The notes: generated from the letters alone by a model not told the origin. A DNA stretch of 64,000 bases from Opitutus sp. ER46 (GCF_003054705.1 NZ_QAYX01000018.1:1-64000), one strand, 5' to 3'. Positions 1 through 8,887 are shown, counted from the first letter of the stretch. Translations and numbers: made by a program.

Positions 1-249
1 CCATCCCCCGAGTCTAGCCGGTACGAATCGCCCCGTCACCACGCCCAAGTTGAACGCTTACACTCGGCGCCTCCGGGCGCCGACAGGCTGCGCCCCTTCA
101 CGGCGGTGGACCGCGATTGTATTCTACCTATCTACCGGCGCGCTGCGCCGGTGGCCTCCCCCACCTCAGTTTTCGCGGAGCGAAAACTGCGCGCAGCGAA
201 AACTGCCCGGATAACCAATAACCGGTATCCGATAACCCAACCCGGCGGC
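1..249. repeat. Intergenic hairpin cluster at left edge
   Basis: No gene is supported here. Three perfect inverted repeats are visible. At 64-83 the arms are TCGGCGCC and GGCGCCGA; at 134-152 they are ACCGGCGC and GCGCCGGT; at 167-189 they are CAGTTTTCGC and GCGAAAACTG around loop GGA. A second half-copy of the last arm follows at about 192-205, and a degenerate AATAACC/GATAACC word lies at about 212-240, just beyond the stop of the first gene. The same elements fill the gaps of the right half of the window. Confidence 0.8.
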
Positions 250-1368
250 CTACGCCGCCGGCGCCGCATTCACGCGGCGGAATACAGACTCCGCATACCC
301 GAAGAACGCGCCCCAGAGCACGACCACGGCGGCGGCGATGACGAGCTTGGCGCTGAGGGACGCCGGGGTGCCGAGCCAGAGGGCCAGGCCGGTGACGACC
401 TGGAGGGCGGCTTCGAGGAGCGTGACGCGGGGGTGACTGTACCCGGCGCGGATCAGCCGCTGGTAGAAGTGCTCGCGATGCGCCTCGCTGAGTTTGTCCC
501 CGCGCAGGGCGCGGCGGACGAGCGTCACTCCCGTATCGAGAACGAAGTTCGCGTGGAGCAGTCCGAGCCAGAAGAGCATCCAGGGCGAGGTGAGCCAGGC
601 GATCCACACCGCCAGCGCGGCAAGCAGGAAGCCGAGTGCGGCGCTGGAGACGTCGCCCATGAACACCCGCGCCCGCGGAAAATTGTGCGGCAGGAAGCCC
701 AGACACGCACCCGCCGCAGCGAGCGCCAGCAACACGGCGGGGTGTGCGGGCGGCACCCCGGCGGCGACCGCGACGGCAGCCGTGCCGAGCCCAGTGACCA
801 GCCCCTGCATCCCGGCGATGCCGTTGATGCCGTCCATGAAGTTGAACGCGTTCGTGTACCCGGCGACCCAGACAGTCGCCACCAGGCCGAAGGCCAGTCT
901 GCCGACGGTTATCGGTTCGAGGTTATGCGTTAAGAGGGAGACGGCGATCAGGGCGGTGGCGCCATGGACGCCAAACCGCAGTCGGGCGGGCAGTCCGCGG
1001 AGGTCGTCGATGAACGACACGATCGCGAGGACAACCACTAAAGCCAGCAGGGGCAGCAGCCGCGCGGCGGCCACCGCAGGCAAGTGGTCAGATCCTTGAG
1101 CACCGGCATTCTGAGCCTCGCCCGTCATCAATCCTGGCACGATCGGCTCGGCCCGAAACCACAGCCACGCCATGACGACGGAAACGACGGCCACGATCGC
1201 AACACCCCCGCCGCGGACGGTCGGCACGGTGTGACTCGACCGAGCGTTTGGCTTGTCGACGATTCCCCATCCGCGGAGGACGGCACGACATGGAAAGAGT
1301 AGTAGATATGTAGAAAGCGCGCACACGCCGATGACCGATGCGGCTATCGAATGTAGGCTAAATACCAT
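250..1368 (-). CDS. GT4 polyprenyl-phosphate sugar-1-phosphate transferase (WecA/WbpL-like)
   Basis: This 372-residue polytopic membrane protein belongs to the MraY/WecA superfamily. Such enzymes load the first sugar phosphate onto undecaprenyl phosphate at the inner membrane and so start the repeat unit. Visible family motifs are VDKPNARSSHTVPTVRGGG near residues 37-55, DDLRG at 121-125, NAFNFMDGING at 173-183 and FMGDVSS at 236-242, separated by long hydrophobic segments. The ATG at 1368 puts a hydrophobic segment at the N terminus. The longer open frame upstream reads as Arg-rich noise and overlaps rmlA. The gene is the most downstream member of the minus-strand polysaccharide locus. A WbpL-like enzyme using a FucNAc- or QuiNAc-type nucleotide fits the neighbours, but the substrate is inferred. 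Confidence 0.9.
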   Translation of the reverse strand: MVFSLHSIAASVIGVCALSTYLLLFPCRAVLRGWGIVDKPNARSSHTVPTVRGGGVAIVAVVSVVMAWLWFRAEPIVPGLMTGEAQNAGAQGSDHLPAVAAARLLPLLALVVVLAIVSFIDDLRGLPARLRFGVHGATALIAVSLLTHNLEPITVGRLAFGLVATVWVAGYTNAFNFMDGINGIAGMQGLVTGLGTAAVAVAAGVPPAHPAVLLALAAAGACLGFLPHNFPRARVFMGDVSSAALGFLLAALAVWIAWLTSPWMLFWLGLLHANFVLDTGVTLVRRALRGDKLSEAHREHFYQRLIRAGYSHPRVTLLEAALQVVTGLALWLGTPASLSAKLVIAAAVVVLWGAFFGYAESVFRRVNAAPAA

Positions 1369-1394
1369 CTGGCAGAGGGGTACGCCGCCGCTAT

Positions 1395-2327
1395 TCACTC
1401 TTCCTCCTCGGCGATGCGACGGAGGTAGCCGCCGTAGCTGGATTTGCCGAGGCGGGCGATGTTCGCCTCGAGCGCGGCGCGATCGATCCAGCCCTGGCGC
1501 CAGGCGATCTCCTCGAGGCAGGCGATCTTCAGGCCCTGACGGCTCTCGATGACGCTCACAAACTGGCCTGCATCGAGCAGCGACTCGTGCGTCCCGGTGT
1601 CGAGCCACGCGGTGCCGCGCCCGAGGATCTCGACGTGTAGCCGGCCGGCCTCGAGGTAGAGCCGGTTGAGGTCGGTGATCTCGAGCTCGCCGCGCTTCGA
1701 GGGCTGCAGCCGGCGGGAGAACGCCACGACGTCACGGTCGTAGAAATAGATGCCGGGGATCGCGTAGTTGGATTTCGGTTGCGCCGGCTTTTCCTCCAGC
1801 GAGAGCACGCGGCCGTCCGGCGCGAACTCGACGACGCCGTAGCTCTTGGGGTCGGCAACGTGGTAACCGAAGATCGTCGCGCCTTCCTGCCGTCCGGCTG
1901 CGTGGCCGAGCGACTTAACGAGGTCGTGGCCGTAGAAGAGATTGTCACCCAGCACGAGCGCTGCGGGCTCTTTCTTAAGGAAGCCCACCTCCTCAGCGAT
2001 GTGGAATGCCTGGGCGAGTCCCTCAGGCTTGGGTTGCGCGGCGTAGCTCAGCTTGAGGCCGAGATTCTCGCCGGTGCCGAGCAGCCGCTCGAACAGCGGC
2101 AGGTCCTGCGGCGTGGAGATCACGAGCACCTCGCGGATGCCGGCGAGCATCAGCACGGACAGCGGGTAGTACACCATCGGTTTATCGTACACCGGCATCA
2201 GCTGCTTGCTGACGGCGATCGTCAGCGGGTACAGCCGCGTGCCCGAACCGCCGGCGAGGATGATTCCGCGACGCGGGGCGGCAGGCAGCGATTGGGGCTG
2301 AGGGGTGATCGCGGGATCGGAGCGCAT
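1395..2327 (-). CDS. rmlA: Glucose-1-phosphate thymidylyltransferase RmlA
   Basis: RmlA makes dTDP-glucose from dTTP and glucose 1-phosphate, the first step to dTDP-L-rhamnose. The nucleotide-binding signature GGSGTRLYP is at residues 26-34, followed by SKQLMPVYDKPM at about 40-51; LGDN and WLDTGTHESLLDA follow further on. The protein has 310 residues from ATG 2327, which leaves an unusual Pro-rich N-terminal extension of about 20 residues before GIILAGG. RmlA proteins usually start almost directly with that strand. The still longer frame to 2501 runs through repeat DNA and the four-helix-bundle remnant and was rejected. It lies 26 bp upstream of the GT4 transferase gene. Confidence 0.96.
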   Translation of the reverse strand: MRSDPAITPQPQSLPAAPRRGIILAGGSGTRLYPLTIAVSKQLMPVYDKPMVYYPLSVLMLAGIREVLVISTPQDLPLFERLLGTGENLGLKLSYAAQPKPEGLAQAFHIAEEVGFLKKEPAALVLGDNLFYGHDLVKSLGHAAGRQEGATIFGYHVADPKSYGVVEFAPDGRVLSLEEKPAQPKSNYAIPGIYFYDRDVVAFSRRLQPSKRGELEITDLNRLYLEAGRLHVEILGRGTAWLDTGTHESLLDAGQFVSVIESRQGLKIACLEEIAWRQGWIDRAALEANIARLGKSSYGGYLRRIAEEEE

Positions 2328-2361
2328 GACGAAGGCTTGAGGGTCGCGGAATGGGTAAGGC

Positions 2362-2517
2362 TTAAGGTGTAATGTGTAAGGTCCGAGCCAAGCCGGCGGT
2401 CGCAGGGTGGTCTCGGAACCCGAAATCGCGGCACGCTGCCAATTCGCGATACACGTCCGGTGCCAGCTTTCTGGCCAACTGCCAAACCTCCAGCTCCTCA
2501 AACGACCGGTATGCCAT
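2362..2517 (-). pseudogene. Truncated four-helix-bundle protein (S23/IVS-like family)
   Basis: Reading minus from ATG 2517 gives 51 codons. They begin MAYRSFEELEVWQLARKLA and continue to a RDFGFRDH segment. This matches, from memory, the N-terminal helix of the four-helix-bundle family known from 23S rRNA intervening sequences and scattered bacterial genes of about 120 residues. The family's next block (polar helix with an IPSNIAEG-like motif) is missing. Instead the frame runs into TLHITP and stop, encoded by a TTAAGGTGTAATGTGTAAGG word that recurs between genes here. I read it as a 3'-truncated remnant between rmlA and rmlB. A very short functional protein is unlikely but not excluded. Confidence 0.7.
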
Positions 2518-2641
2518 GCGGGGGGATGCGAACCTGAACGCCCTTACTTCTCCGTCGATCGCGGTCCGAACCCTACACTTTAGACCTTACTCCTTACACA
2601 TCACCGCACCACCGCGCCTCACCGCGCGTCGGCGCCGGCCA

Positions 2642-3706
2642 TCAGGCGACGCCAAGGCGCTCTCGGGCGTACTTCTTCGAGGTGATGTCGGCCGCCCAAG
2701 CGCGGTGATTCAGGTACCAGTCGACGGTCTTCTCGATGCCCGTCGCGAAGGATTCCTTCGGGGCCCAACCGAGCTCGCGCTGGAGTTTCGTGCAGTCGAT
2801 CGAGTAGCGACGGTCGTGGCCGGGCCGGTCGGCCACATGCGTGATCTGCGTGGTGTAGCTGCGGCCGTCGGCGCGCGGGGATTTGCGGTCGAGCAGCGCG
2901 CAGATCCGCTGCACGATTTCGAGATTCGGCTGCTCGTTGAGCCCGCCGATGTTGTAGGTCTCGCCGACGCGACCTTGGCGCAGCACGAGCCAGATGGCGG
3001 CCGCGTGGTCCTCGACGTAGAGCCAGTCCCGGATCTGCTGGCCGTCACCGTACACCGGCAGCGGTTTGCCCTCGAGGGCGTTGAGGATCATCAGCGGGAT
3101 CAGCTTCTCGGGAAAGTGGTACGGCCCGTAGTTGTTCGAGCAGTTCGTCGTCAGCGTCGGCAGGTGAAACGTGTGCTGGTACGAGCGAACCAGGTGATCG
3201 CTGGCGGCCTTGGACGCCGCGTACGGCGAGTTGGGCGCGAAGGGCGTCTCCTCGGTAAACGCCGGATCCTTGGGCCCGAGCGTGCCGTAAACCTCGTCGG
3301 TCGAGACGTGCAGGAAGCGGAAGGCGTCCTTCTTCGCGGTGGGCAGCTTGGCCCAGTAGAGCCGCGTGGCGTTCAGGAGCCGCAGCGTGCCGACGACGTT
3401 GGTCTGGACGAACGGCTCGGGGGAATCGATCGAGCGGTCGACGTGCGACTCGGCGGCGAAGTTCACGACGGCATCGATTTGGTGCTCGGCGAGGAGCCGG
3501 CTGACGAGCTCGGTGTCGCCGATGCTGCCGTGGGCGAAGACGTACCGCGGATCCGACGCGAGATCCGCCAGGTTGGCGGGGTTGCCGGCGTACGTCAGCG
3601 CATCGAGGTTGACGATCCGCGTGACCGCGGACCCGCGCTCGAGCAACCGCTGACGAATGAAATTCGACCCAATAAACCCACAGCCGCCGGTGACGAGAAT
3701 CTGCAT
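2642..3706 (-). CDS. rmlB: dTDP-glucose 4,6-dehydratase RmlB
   Basis: RmlB converts dTDP-glucose to dTDP-4-keto-6-deoxyglucose. It is an extended short-chain dehydrogenase of 354 residues, the usual family length. The Rossmann motif TGGCGFIG is at 6-13, the catalytic Thr-Asp-Glu signature STDEVYG at 135-141, the YAASK Tyr-Lys pair at 162-166, NNYGPYHFPEKLIP at 191-204 and RDWLYVEDH at 226-234. The ATG at 3706 places the Rossmann strand directly at the N terminus. It sits between the rmlA/remnant segment and the epimerase/reductase gene in the same orientation. The 3707-3832 gap carries a degenerate TTAACGTGTAAGGAGTAAGG word. Confidence 0.97.
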   Translation of the reverse strand: MQILVTGGCGFIGSNFIRQRLLERGSAVTRIVNLDALTYAGNPANLADLASDPRYVFAHGSIGDTELVSRLLAEHQIDAVVNFAAESHVDRSIDSPEPFVQTNVVGTLRLLNATRLYWAKLPTAKKDAFRFLHVSTDEVYGTLGPKDPAFTEETPFAPNSPYAASKAASDHLVRSYQHTFHLPTLTTNCSNNYGPYHFPEKLIPLMILNALEGKPLPVYGDGQQIRDWLYVEDHAAAIWLVLRQGRVGETYNIGGLNEQPNLEIVQRICALLDRKSPRADGRSYTTQITHVADRPGHDRRYSIDCTKLQRELGWAPKESFATGIEKTVDWYLNHRAWAADITSKKYARERLGVA

Positions 3707-3832
3707 ACTGTATAGGGGTTAACGTGTAAGGAGTAAGGTCCCGTGCCGCCGGAAACTGCAGAAAAGCCGTGAGTTCAATATCTAGGTCTGAGCCGTATTT
3801 TCTCAGAACTTTTGACCCTAAACCTTAGTACA

Positions 3833-4711
3833 TCAAACAACCGCGTCCGCCTTCCAGTTGCGAAGGGCGGCGGAGACGGCTTCGCGGACGGGGGTGAGGG
3901 AGATGCCGGTGCGGGCGAGCTTGGTGGAGTCCATCACGCAGTTGGAACGCGGGGTCTTCGCGGCGACGTGCATGAATTCGTCCTCGCTCTTGAAGAAGAC
4001 GAAGTCCTTCCGGCTGACGCCGCTTTGGCGGATCAGCTCGACCACCTCGTGCGTGGTGATGGCGCCGGGGTTGGTCACGTTGTACGTGCCGAACGGAATG
4101 CGCTTCTCCCAGCAGGCAAAGGTGGCGGCGACGAACTCCTCGAGCTGCGAGATCGAATTGGTGGCCTCGAGCAGCTTCGGGTAGCGCAGGAGCTTCGTCA
4201 GGTAGTTGCGCGGATTGTCGATATTGTTGAACGGGATCCGCAGCCGCCAGACGTACACCTGCGGCTTGCCCGCCAGGACCTCCTCCCCGAGCGCTTTGGT
4301 GCCGCTATAGAAGGAGCAGTGGTTGGTGCGGAAGGTGAAGTTGGGCGTGTCCTCCTCGGTGAACCCGGAGCCGTCGGGCCGTGCGCCGCTGTAGATGCAG
4401 CCGGAGGAAACATGGCCCCACGGCACGCCCGCTTCGGCGCAGGCTTCGGCGATCGTGCCCGGGAGGACGGCGTTGCCGAACAGGCACTCGGCCTTGTGCA
4501 GCTCGCAGGCGTCGACGTTGGGTTTGCCCGTGTAGCCGGCGGCATTGATCAGGAACTCCGGCCGGTCTCGGCGCAGCGCCTCCACCAGCGTGGCGCGCTG
4601 GGTGTAATCAAGCTCCGCGCGACGGAGATTGCGAAAGGGGATGCCCTTGCGCTGCAGGAGCGCTTGGTAGGCCTGGCCGACGTATCCGGAACCTCCGAGC
4701 AGGTAGATCAT
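3833..4711 (-). CDS. RmlD-like NDP-4-keto-rhamnose epimerase/reductase (plant ER type)
   Basis: This 292-residue Rossmann protein should complete NDP-L-rhamnose synthesis. Motifs are GGSGYVG at 6-12, NAAGYTGKPNVD at 56-67, SGCIYSG at 103-109, EEDTPNF near 119-125, the YSGTK Tyr-Lys pair at 135-139, NPRNYLTKLLRY at 166-177 and PRSNCVMDSTKL at 254-265. From memory these blocks resemble the C-terminal half of plant RHM, the plant NRS/ER enzyme and the mimivirus enzyme, which perform 3,5-epimerization and 4-reduction in one polypeptide, more than enterobacterial RmlD. Cys107 sits where I recall an epimerase Cys in the plant enzyme. No canonical RmlC is nearby, which agrees with a bifunctional role. 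RmlD-family membership is sure; bifunctionality is inference. Confidence 0.85.
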   Translation of the reverse strand: MIYLLGGSGYVGQAYQALLQRKGIPFRNLRRAELDYTQRATLVEALRRDRPEFLINAAGYTGKPNVDACELHKAECLFGNAVLPGTIAEACAEAGVPWGHVSSGCIYSGARPDGSGFTEEDTPNFTFRTNHCSFYSGTKALGEEVLAGKPQVYVWRLRIPFNNIDNPRNYLTKLLRYPKLLEATNSISQLEEFVAATFACWEKRIPFGTYNVTNPGAITTHEVVELIRQSGVSRKDFVFFKSEDEFMHVAAKTPRSNCVMDSTKLARTGISLTPVREAVSAALRNWKADAVV

Positions 4712-4740
4712 ATATCAGATATTTATGTAGTAATGAGAGT

Positions 4741-5169
4741 CTACTCCGAAATTTCCCATGCAACGGACGGCATCCTAAAATCATCGGTTTTGGCATCGGC
4801 CATCTTACCAGTTGAAAACACCAGCAGAATGGCCCCACCCGTCCTCGCCACGCTCCCCGTATAGTGCCCCGGCGGGACCTCGAGGATGGCGGGGTGATCG
4901 GCATCGAGCCGGAAGCGCTGGATCTCGTCATTGGCCGACACCTGGCCCCAGACCTTGGGGCGGACGACGCCGACTTCGATGACGCCGCGGGTGACGAAGA
5001 ACCACTTGGCCTCGCGGAGGTGTCCAACCCACCCGCGGACCTCGCCGACCGTCGCGGGCGACACGGCGTAGAAGCGGTCCACGCCCTCGAGGCCGAAGTC
5101 ATTGACGAACCGCACCTCGCCACGGGCGTCGCGGTGCAAACCGCCGGGAATCAGACGCGGGCCGCTCAT
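4741..5169 (-). CDS. RmlC/WxcM-like sugar-nucleotide cupin
   Basis: This small cytosolic protein of 142 residues looks like a single cupin domain of the sugar-nucleotide isomerase/epimerase group. Visible features are GGLHRDARGEVRFVNDF near the N terminus, then RGWVGHLREAKWFFV and RGVIEVGVV, then a VPPGHYTG strand and ending LLVFSTGKMADAKTDDFRMP. The RG-x3-H-x4-K arrangement recalls RmlC and WxcM/FdtA cupins. The protein is shorter than RmlC (about 180 residues) and lacks its RGLHYQ motif. It lies 29 bp upstream of the epimerase/reductase gene, so it probably acts on the same 4-keto-6-deoxy sugar pathway or makes a variant of it. The exact reaction is unknown. Confidence 0.8.
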   Translation of the reverse strand: MSGPRLIPGGLHRDARGEVRFVNDFGLEGVDRFYAVSPATVGEVRGWVGHLREAKWFFVTRGVIEVGVVRPKVWGQVSANDEIQRFRLDADHPAILEVPPGHYTGSVARTGGAILLVFSTGKMADAKTDDFRMPSVAWEISE

Positions 5170-5489
5170 GAATGAGCCTCCGCGGGAGAAATGCTGAAAC
5201 GCTGAAATCCTGAAATGCTGAAATCGGACACGCGGCGGGAAATTCTGAAACCGGGGCCGCGAAGCACGCGGCGGGAAAAGCTGAAACTCTGAAATGCTGA
5301 AACTCTGAAATTTATACCTCGGAATCTATATAGCGTGGTCTTCATTCCGTAATTTCAGCTTTTCAGCATTTTTAGATTTCTGCGCCTACCATGGCGCCCC
5401 ATTTCAGCATTTCAGGATTCCAGCTTTTCCGCGCGGCACGCGCCCAATTTCAGGATTTCTAGCGGCGCGCAGATCGCGACGCCGCAGCC
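5170..5489. repeat. CTGAAA-word array with inverted right half
   Basis: This 320-bp gap contains no gene. From about 5190 to 5311 the word CTGAAA(T/C) occurs nine times on the plus strand with 1-3 base spacers, interrupted by two ACGCGGCGGGAAA blocks. From about 5351 to 5461 the inverse TTTCAG occurs five times. The two halves flank an AT-richer centre (5312-5350) and could pair as a large imperfect cruciform or hairpin. It separates the rhamnose genes from the epimerase/WbuB/Fnl genes and may hold regulatory signals, though none was recognised. Confidence 0.8.
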
Positions 5490-6464
5490 TCACAGGCTGC
5501 GGTAATACTCTGCCGCGGGGGCCAGCGCCTCGGCGAAGGTCGGCCATTGGCGGTTGGGCCAGACGCGCTGCATGCGCTCGGTCTTCACGACGGTGGACTG
5601 GGTGAGCTTGCGGACGTTCACGGACGTAAGCGGGAAGCCTGGTTTCACGCGGTCGATCATGTCGCCGGCGAACGCGGCGGCGCGGAGGATCGGCAACGGC
5701 ACCCGCGGCGCCGCCGGGAAGCCGCACGCCTGCGAGAATGCGCCACAAATCTCGCCCAACGTCGGCGCTTCGGGCAGCGCCAGGTTGACGAGCCGCTCGG
5801 GCACGTCGTCGCGCAGGGCGAGATCGACCAGCAGCTCGGCGGCGAGCGTCACGGGCAGCACACTCTTCCGCGCGGTGCCGGCGCCAGGGACGACGAACCG
5901 ACGCTTGGCCATCGCACCAGCGAGCTTGGAGAAATTGGCCCGATCCCCCGCGCCGAAGACGGTACCCAGCCGCGCCACGCGCCAGTCGAGTCCGGACTCC
6001 CGGCACAGCATCTCCCCATCGAGCTTGGACTTGGCATACGCCGTCGGCGTCGCCAGCGCGTCCTCCTCCCCCATTTCCGCGCCAGAGCTCCAGTCATAGA
6101 ACGCGATGGAACTCAGATACACCACGCGCGGAATCCCCGCCCGCCGCGCCAACTCCAGCACCCGCGCCGTCCCCTGCCGGTTAATCGCATCGAACCGCGC
6201 CACCTCTTCCGGCGTCTCCCGCGGCCGGTGCGCGTAGCCTGCACAGTGGATGATCGCACGAGCCCCGCGGACGGCTACGTCACCAGCCAAGGCGAGCACG
6301 GAGTCATTCTGGATATCCGCAACCCGGTAATCAGCCCACGCGCCCGCGGCAGCCGGCGGCATATCGAGTGCAGTAACCGAGTGGCCGGCTTTGCCCGCCT
6401 CAAACGCAACATGCCGACCGATCCAGCCCTTGGCGCCTGTAACCAACATCCGCGCAGACATCAT
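5490..6464 (-). CDS. NAD-dependent sugar-nucleotide epimerase/reductase (extended SDR)
   Basis: This 324-residue Rossmann protein has TGAKGWIG near residues 9-16, HCAGYAHRP at 73-81, YLSSIAFYD at 116-124 and the YAKSK catalytic pair at 143-147. Such proteins in O-antigen loci (WbpV, WbpK and GalE-like types) oxidise or reduce C4 of a UDP-HexNAc to supply the initiating sugar. Its presence in the same locus as a WbpL-like transferase suggests that it makes QuiNAc- or FucNAc-type sugar, but this is not proven from sequence. Its ATG overlaps the stop of the upstream glycosyltransferase by four bases (6461-6464), indicating translational coupling. Confidence 0.85.
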   Translation of the reverse strand: MMSARMLVTGAKGWIGRHVAFEAGKAGHSVTALDMPPAAAGAWADYRVADIQNDSVLALAGDVAVRGARAIIHCAGYAHRPRETPEEVARFDAINRQGTARVLELARRAGIPRVVYLSSIAFYDWSSGAEMGEEDALATPTAYAKSKLDGEMLCRESGLDWRVARLGTVFGAGDRANFSKLAGAMAKRRFVVPGAGTARKSVLPVTLAAELLVDLALRDDVPERLVNLALPEAPTLGEICGAFSQACGFPAAPRVPLPILRAAAFAGDMIDRVKPGFPLTSVNVRKLTQSTVVKTERMQRVWPNRQWPTFAEALAPAAEYYRSL

Positions 6465-7741
6465 AGGGACGACGACACCACTCCGGCTTCGGAGCGGCTG
6501 CCACTGGGGAGAGGAGCTACCAACACCTGCTCGTAACGGCGAATGATCGTTTCGAATGAATACTTTCCTTCGGCCGCACTACGCGCCCGTCTTCCCATTT
6601 CTATCAGGGAAGGACGATCCGCTTTCGCGGCCAGTACGGCTTTCCGAAACGCACCGTGGTCGCCGGGCGCGACAATCCAGCCGACTCGTTCGTCAACGAT
6701 GAGCTGTGCGATCTCTGAGTCGGTCTCGACACAGGCCAATATCGGCTTCCCTGCAGCAAGCAGGTTATACGATCGGCTAGGAACCCCAACCCCGGCCATT
6801 CCCGGCACGAGCGAAACAAGGCCAACATCACAAGCGTTCAGAAAGTCATTCTGCTCACTGCGCGGGCGCTGCCCCACCACTGTAATATTCGAGAGGTCTC
6901 GGGCCGAAATTTGCTCCTTAAGCCAAGGCACCATCTTGCCACTACCGACAAACAAGAACTGGACTTCTGTATCGCCACGCAGGTGCTCAGCGCAGTCTAC
7001 CAAGAACGGAATACCTTGGAGCGGACCTAGATTTCCTGCATACCCAACCACAAACTTCGTCTGCAATCCGAGGCCCAATAGTAGAGCATTCCTTGCCCCA
7101 AGGGCCGGCCGCACCTCGTCAGAGTCAGACCAGTTGGGGATAACAACCACCCGACTCGCCGCTAAATGGGCCTTCGTATGTACCCGATGTGCCATATCAC
7201 GACCCAGCACAACGATGGCGCTCATGCGACTATATAGCCACCGAGTCGCGGCATTTACTAACCGTGCCGTCAGGCCTTTGTTGCGAACCAACCCTGCGAT
7301 AATCATCGCCTCGGGGTAGAGATCGTCAACCCGCAGCACGCACCGGGCACCCCGCATTCGCGCAGCCAGGTAGACGAGGAACGGCAAAGAAGGCGGGTTT
7401 GTTACGACAAGAACTGCGTCGCCGCGACGGAAGCAGCGCAGAGCGACGGCGAAGATGCCCAGCGTCACCGTCACGAGGTTAACGAGGCGAAGCGGAAGAA
7501 CGTTTTTATTAAGTGCGGTAGACCAGCAGCGGAATATCTCGATACCCTGCCAAGTCTCGTGGCTTGGCACCCTTGTACCGCGGCGGCTGTATGTTGGTCG
7601 TGCGCAGATGGCCTTGACCCGGCACGTTTTCGAGAGACCCGCTGCAATGCGGGTCATGTAGTGCCCCGTCGACGTCTCCTCCGGATAGAAGACTTCCGAG
7701 ACAATCCAGATGACGCGTTCGCGAGCCACGATGCCGCTCAA
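6461..7741 (-). CDS. Glycosyltransferase family 4, WbuB-like
   Basis: This is a 426-residue GT-B glycosyltransferase. The N-terminal acceptor domain starts with [18 protein letters not shown]. The C-terminal donor domain has [34 protein letters not shown] and a final [15 protein letters not shown] segment. It resembles WbuB, the L-fucosaminyl transferase that accompanies FnlA, FnlB and FnlC, and here it directly follows fnlC. The start is a TTG at 7741 whose TGA overlaps the fnlC stop (7738-7741). A GTG four codons later is an alternative. It probably transfers L-FucNAc to the lipid-linked acceptor on the cytosolic membrane face. Confidence 0.88.
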   Translation of the reverse strand: MSGIVARERVIWIVSEVFYPEETSTGHYMTRIAAGLSKTCRVKAICARPTYSRRGTRVPSHETWQGIEIFRCWSTALNKNVLPLRLVNLVTVTLGIFAVALRCFRRGDAVLVVTNPPSLPFLVYLAARMRGARCVLRVDDLYPEAMIIAGLVRNKGLTARLVNAATRWLYSRMSAIVVLGRDMAHRVHTKAHLAASRVVVIPNWSDSDEVRPALGARNALLLGLGLQTKFVVGYAGNLGPLQGIPFLVDCAEHLRGDTEVQFLFVGSGKMVPWLKEQISARDLSNITVVGQRPRSEQNDFLNACDVGLVSLVPGMAGVGVPSRSYNLLAAGKPILACVETDSEIAQLIVDERVGWIVAPGDHGAFRKAVLAAKADRPSLIEMGRRARSAAEGKYSFETIIRRYEQVLVAPLPSGSRSEAGVVSSSL

Positions 7742-8865
7742 CGATCAGCCTTCTTCCACACCACCCGGTTCACATAGGCCGTATAGCTGAGGATGATACG
7801 CGCAACCTTCTCGGAGACGTTCGGCATGGAGTAGTCGCCGACGATCCGGAGCAGGCGGTTCTCCCCGCGGGGCTGCTTCGCGAGAATGGCCAGGCCGTCG
7901 CGGACGGCCGCGTACGACATGCCGACCATCATGACGCTCGCCTCCTCCATGCCCTCCGGACGTTCGTGCGCCTCGCGCAGATTCAGCGCGGGGAAGTTCA
8001 GGATCGAGGACTCCTCCGTGATCGTTCCGCTGTCCGACAGGCTCGCGCGCGCCTCCAGCTGCAGCTTCACGTAGTCCGAGAAGCCCAGCGGCTTCAGCAG
8101 CTCGACGCGGGGATCGAGCTTGATCCCAGCCGCGTCGAAGCGCTTCCGCGTCCGGGGGTGCGTGGACATGATCACGCGCGCGCCGTAGTCGGTCGCCAAT
8201 CCGTTGAGGATCTCGGCGAGACCGGCGAGCTGACGCGGGGAATCCACGTTCTCCTCGCGGTGCGAGCTCACGACGAAGAACTCGCCGGCCTTGAGGTTGA
8301 GCCGCTGCAGGACATCGGAGGCGTCGATCTTGGGACGATAGTGCTGCAGTACCTCGAACATCGGGCTGCCCGTCTTGATCACCCGGTCCGGCGGCAGCCC
8401 CTCGCGCAGGAGATAGTCCCGCGAGATGTCGCTGTAGCAGAGGTTCATGTCGGAGATGTGATCGACAATCTTCCGATTGATCTCCTCGGGAACGCGCTGG
8501 TCGAAGCACCGGTTTCCGGCCTCCATGTGGAAGACCGGCACCTTGCGGCGTTTTGCCGGATACGCGGCCAGGCAGCTGTTGGTGTCACCCAGGACGAGAA
8601 TCGCGTCCGGGTTGACCGTGCCGAGCAGGGCGTCGGTCCGCGCAATGATATTGCCGACCGTCTCCATCGCCGAGCCGCCGGCCGCATCGAGGAAGTGGTC
8701 CGGCTTCCGCAGCTCCATGTCCTCGAAGAAGACCTGGTTCAGTTCGTAGTCGTAGTTCTGGCCCGTGTGCACGAGCACGTGCTCGAAATGTCGGTCCAGC
8801 GCGGCGAGCACGCGCGACAGCCGGATGATCTCCGGCCGCGTGCCCAAAATGGTCATTACTTTCAT
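7738..8865 (-). CDS. fnlC: UDP-N-acetyl-L-fucosamine synthase FnlC (WbjD)
   Basis: FnlC is the UDP-HexNAc C2 epimerase that makes UDP-L-FucNAc, the last of three steps from UDP-GlcNAc. The 375-residue protein has the WecB-superfamily start [26 protein letters not shown] near 97-103, [26 protein letters not shown], a [11 protein letters not shown] phosphate-binding loop and [14 protein letters not shown]. The GNRCFD and HERPEG variants separate this type from true WecB (a paralog is at 14791-16008). It sits directly after fnlB and fnlA and is coupled to the WbuB-like gene. Confidence 0.93.
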   Translation of the reverse strand: MKVMTILGTRPEIIRLSRVLAALDRHFEHVLVHTGQNYDYELNQVFFEDMELRKPDHFLDAAGGSAMETVGNIIARTDALLGTVNPDAILVLGDTNSCLAAYPAKRRKVPVFHMEAGNRCFDQRVPEEINRKIVDHISDMNLCYSDISRDYLLREGLPPDRVIKTGSPMFEVLQHYRPKIDASDVLQRLNLKAGEFFVVSSHREENVDSPRQLAGLAEILNGLATDYGARVIMSTHPRTRKRFDAAGIKLDPRVELLKPLGFSDYVKLQLEARASLSDSGTITEESSILNFPALNLREAHERPEGMEEASVMMVGMSYAAVRDGLAILAKQPRGENRLLRIVGDYSMPNVSEKVARIILSYTAYVNRVVWKKADR

Positions 8866-8887
8866 GAGGAGAGACTGGCCGTGGGGC

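Noticed and set aside
2328-2501. N-terminal extension of RmlA to 2501
   Set aside because: It reads through an intergenic word and, in another frame, the four-helix-bundle remnant. Family proteins start near GIILAGG.
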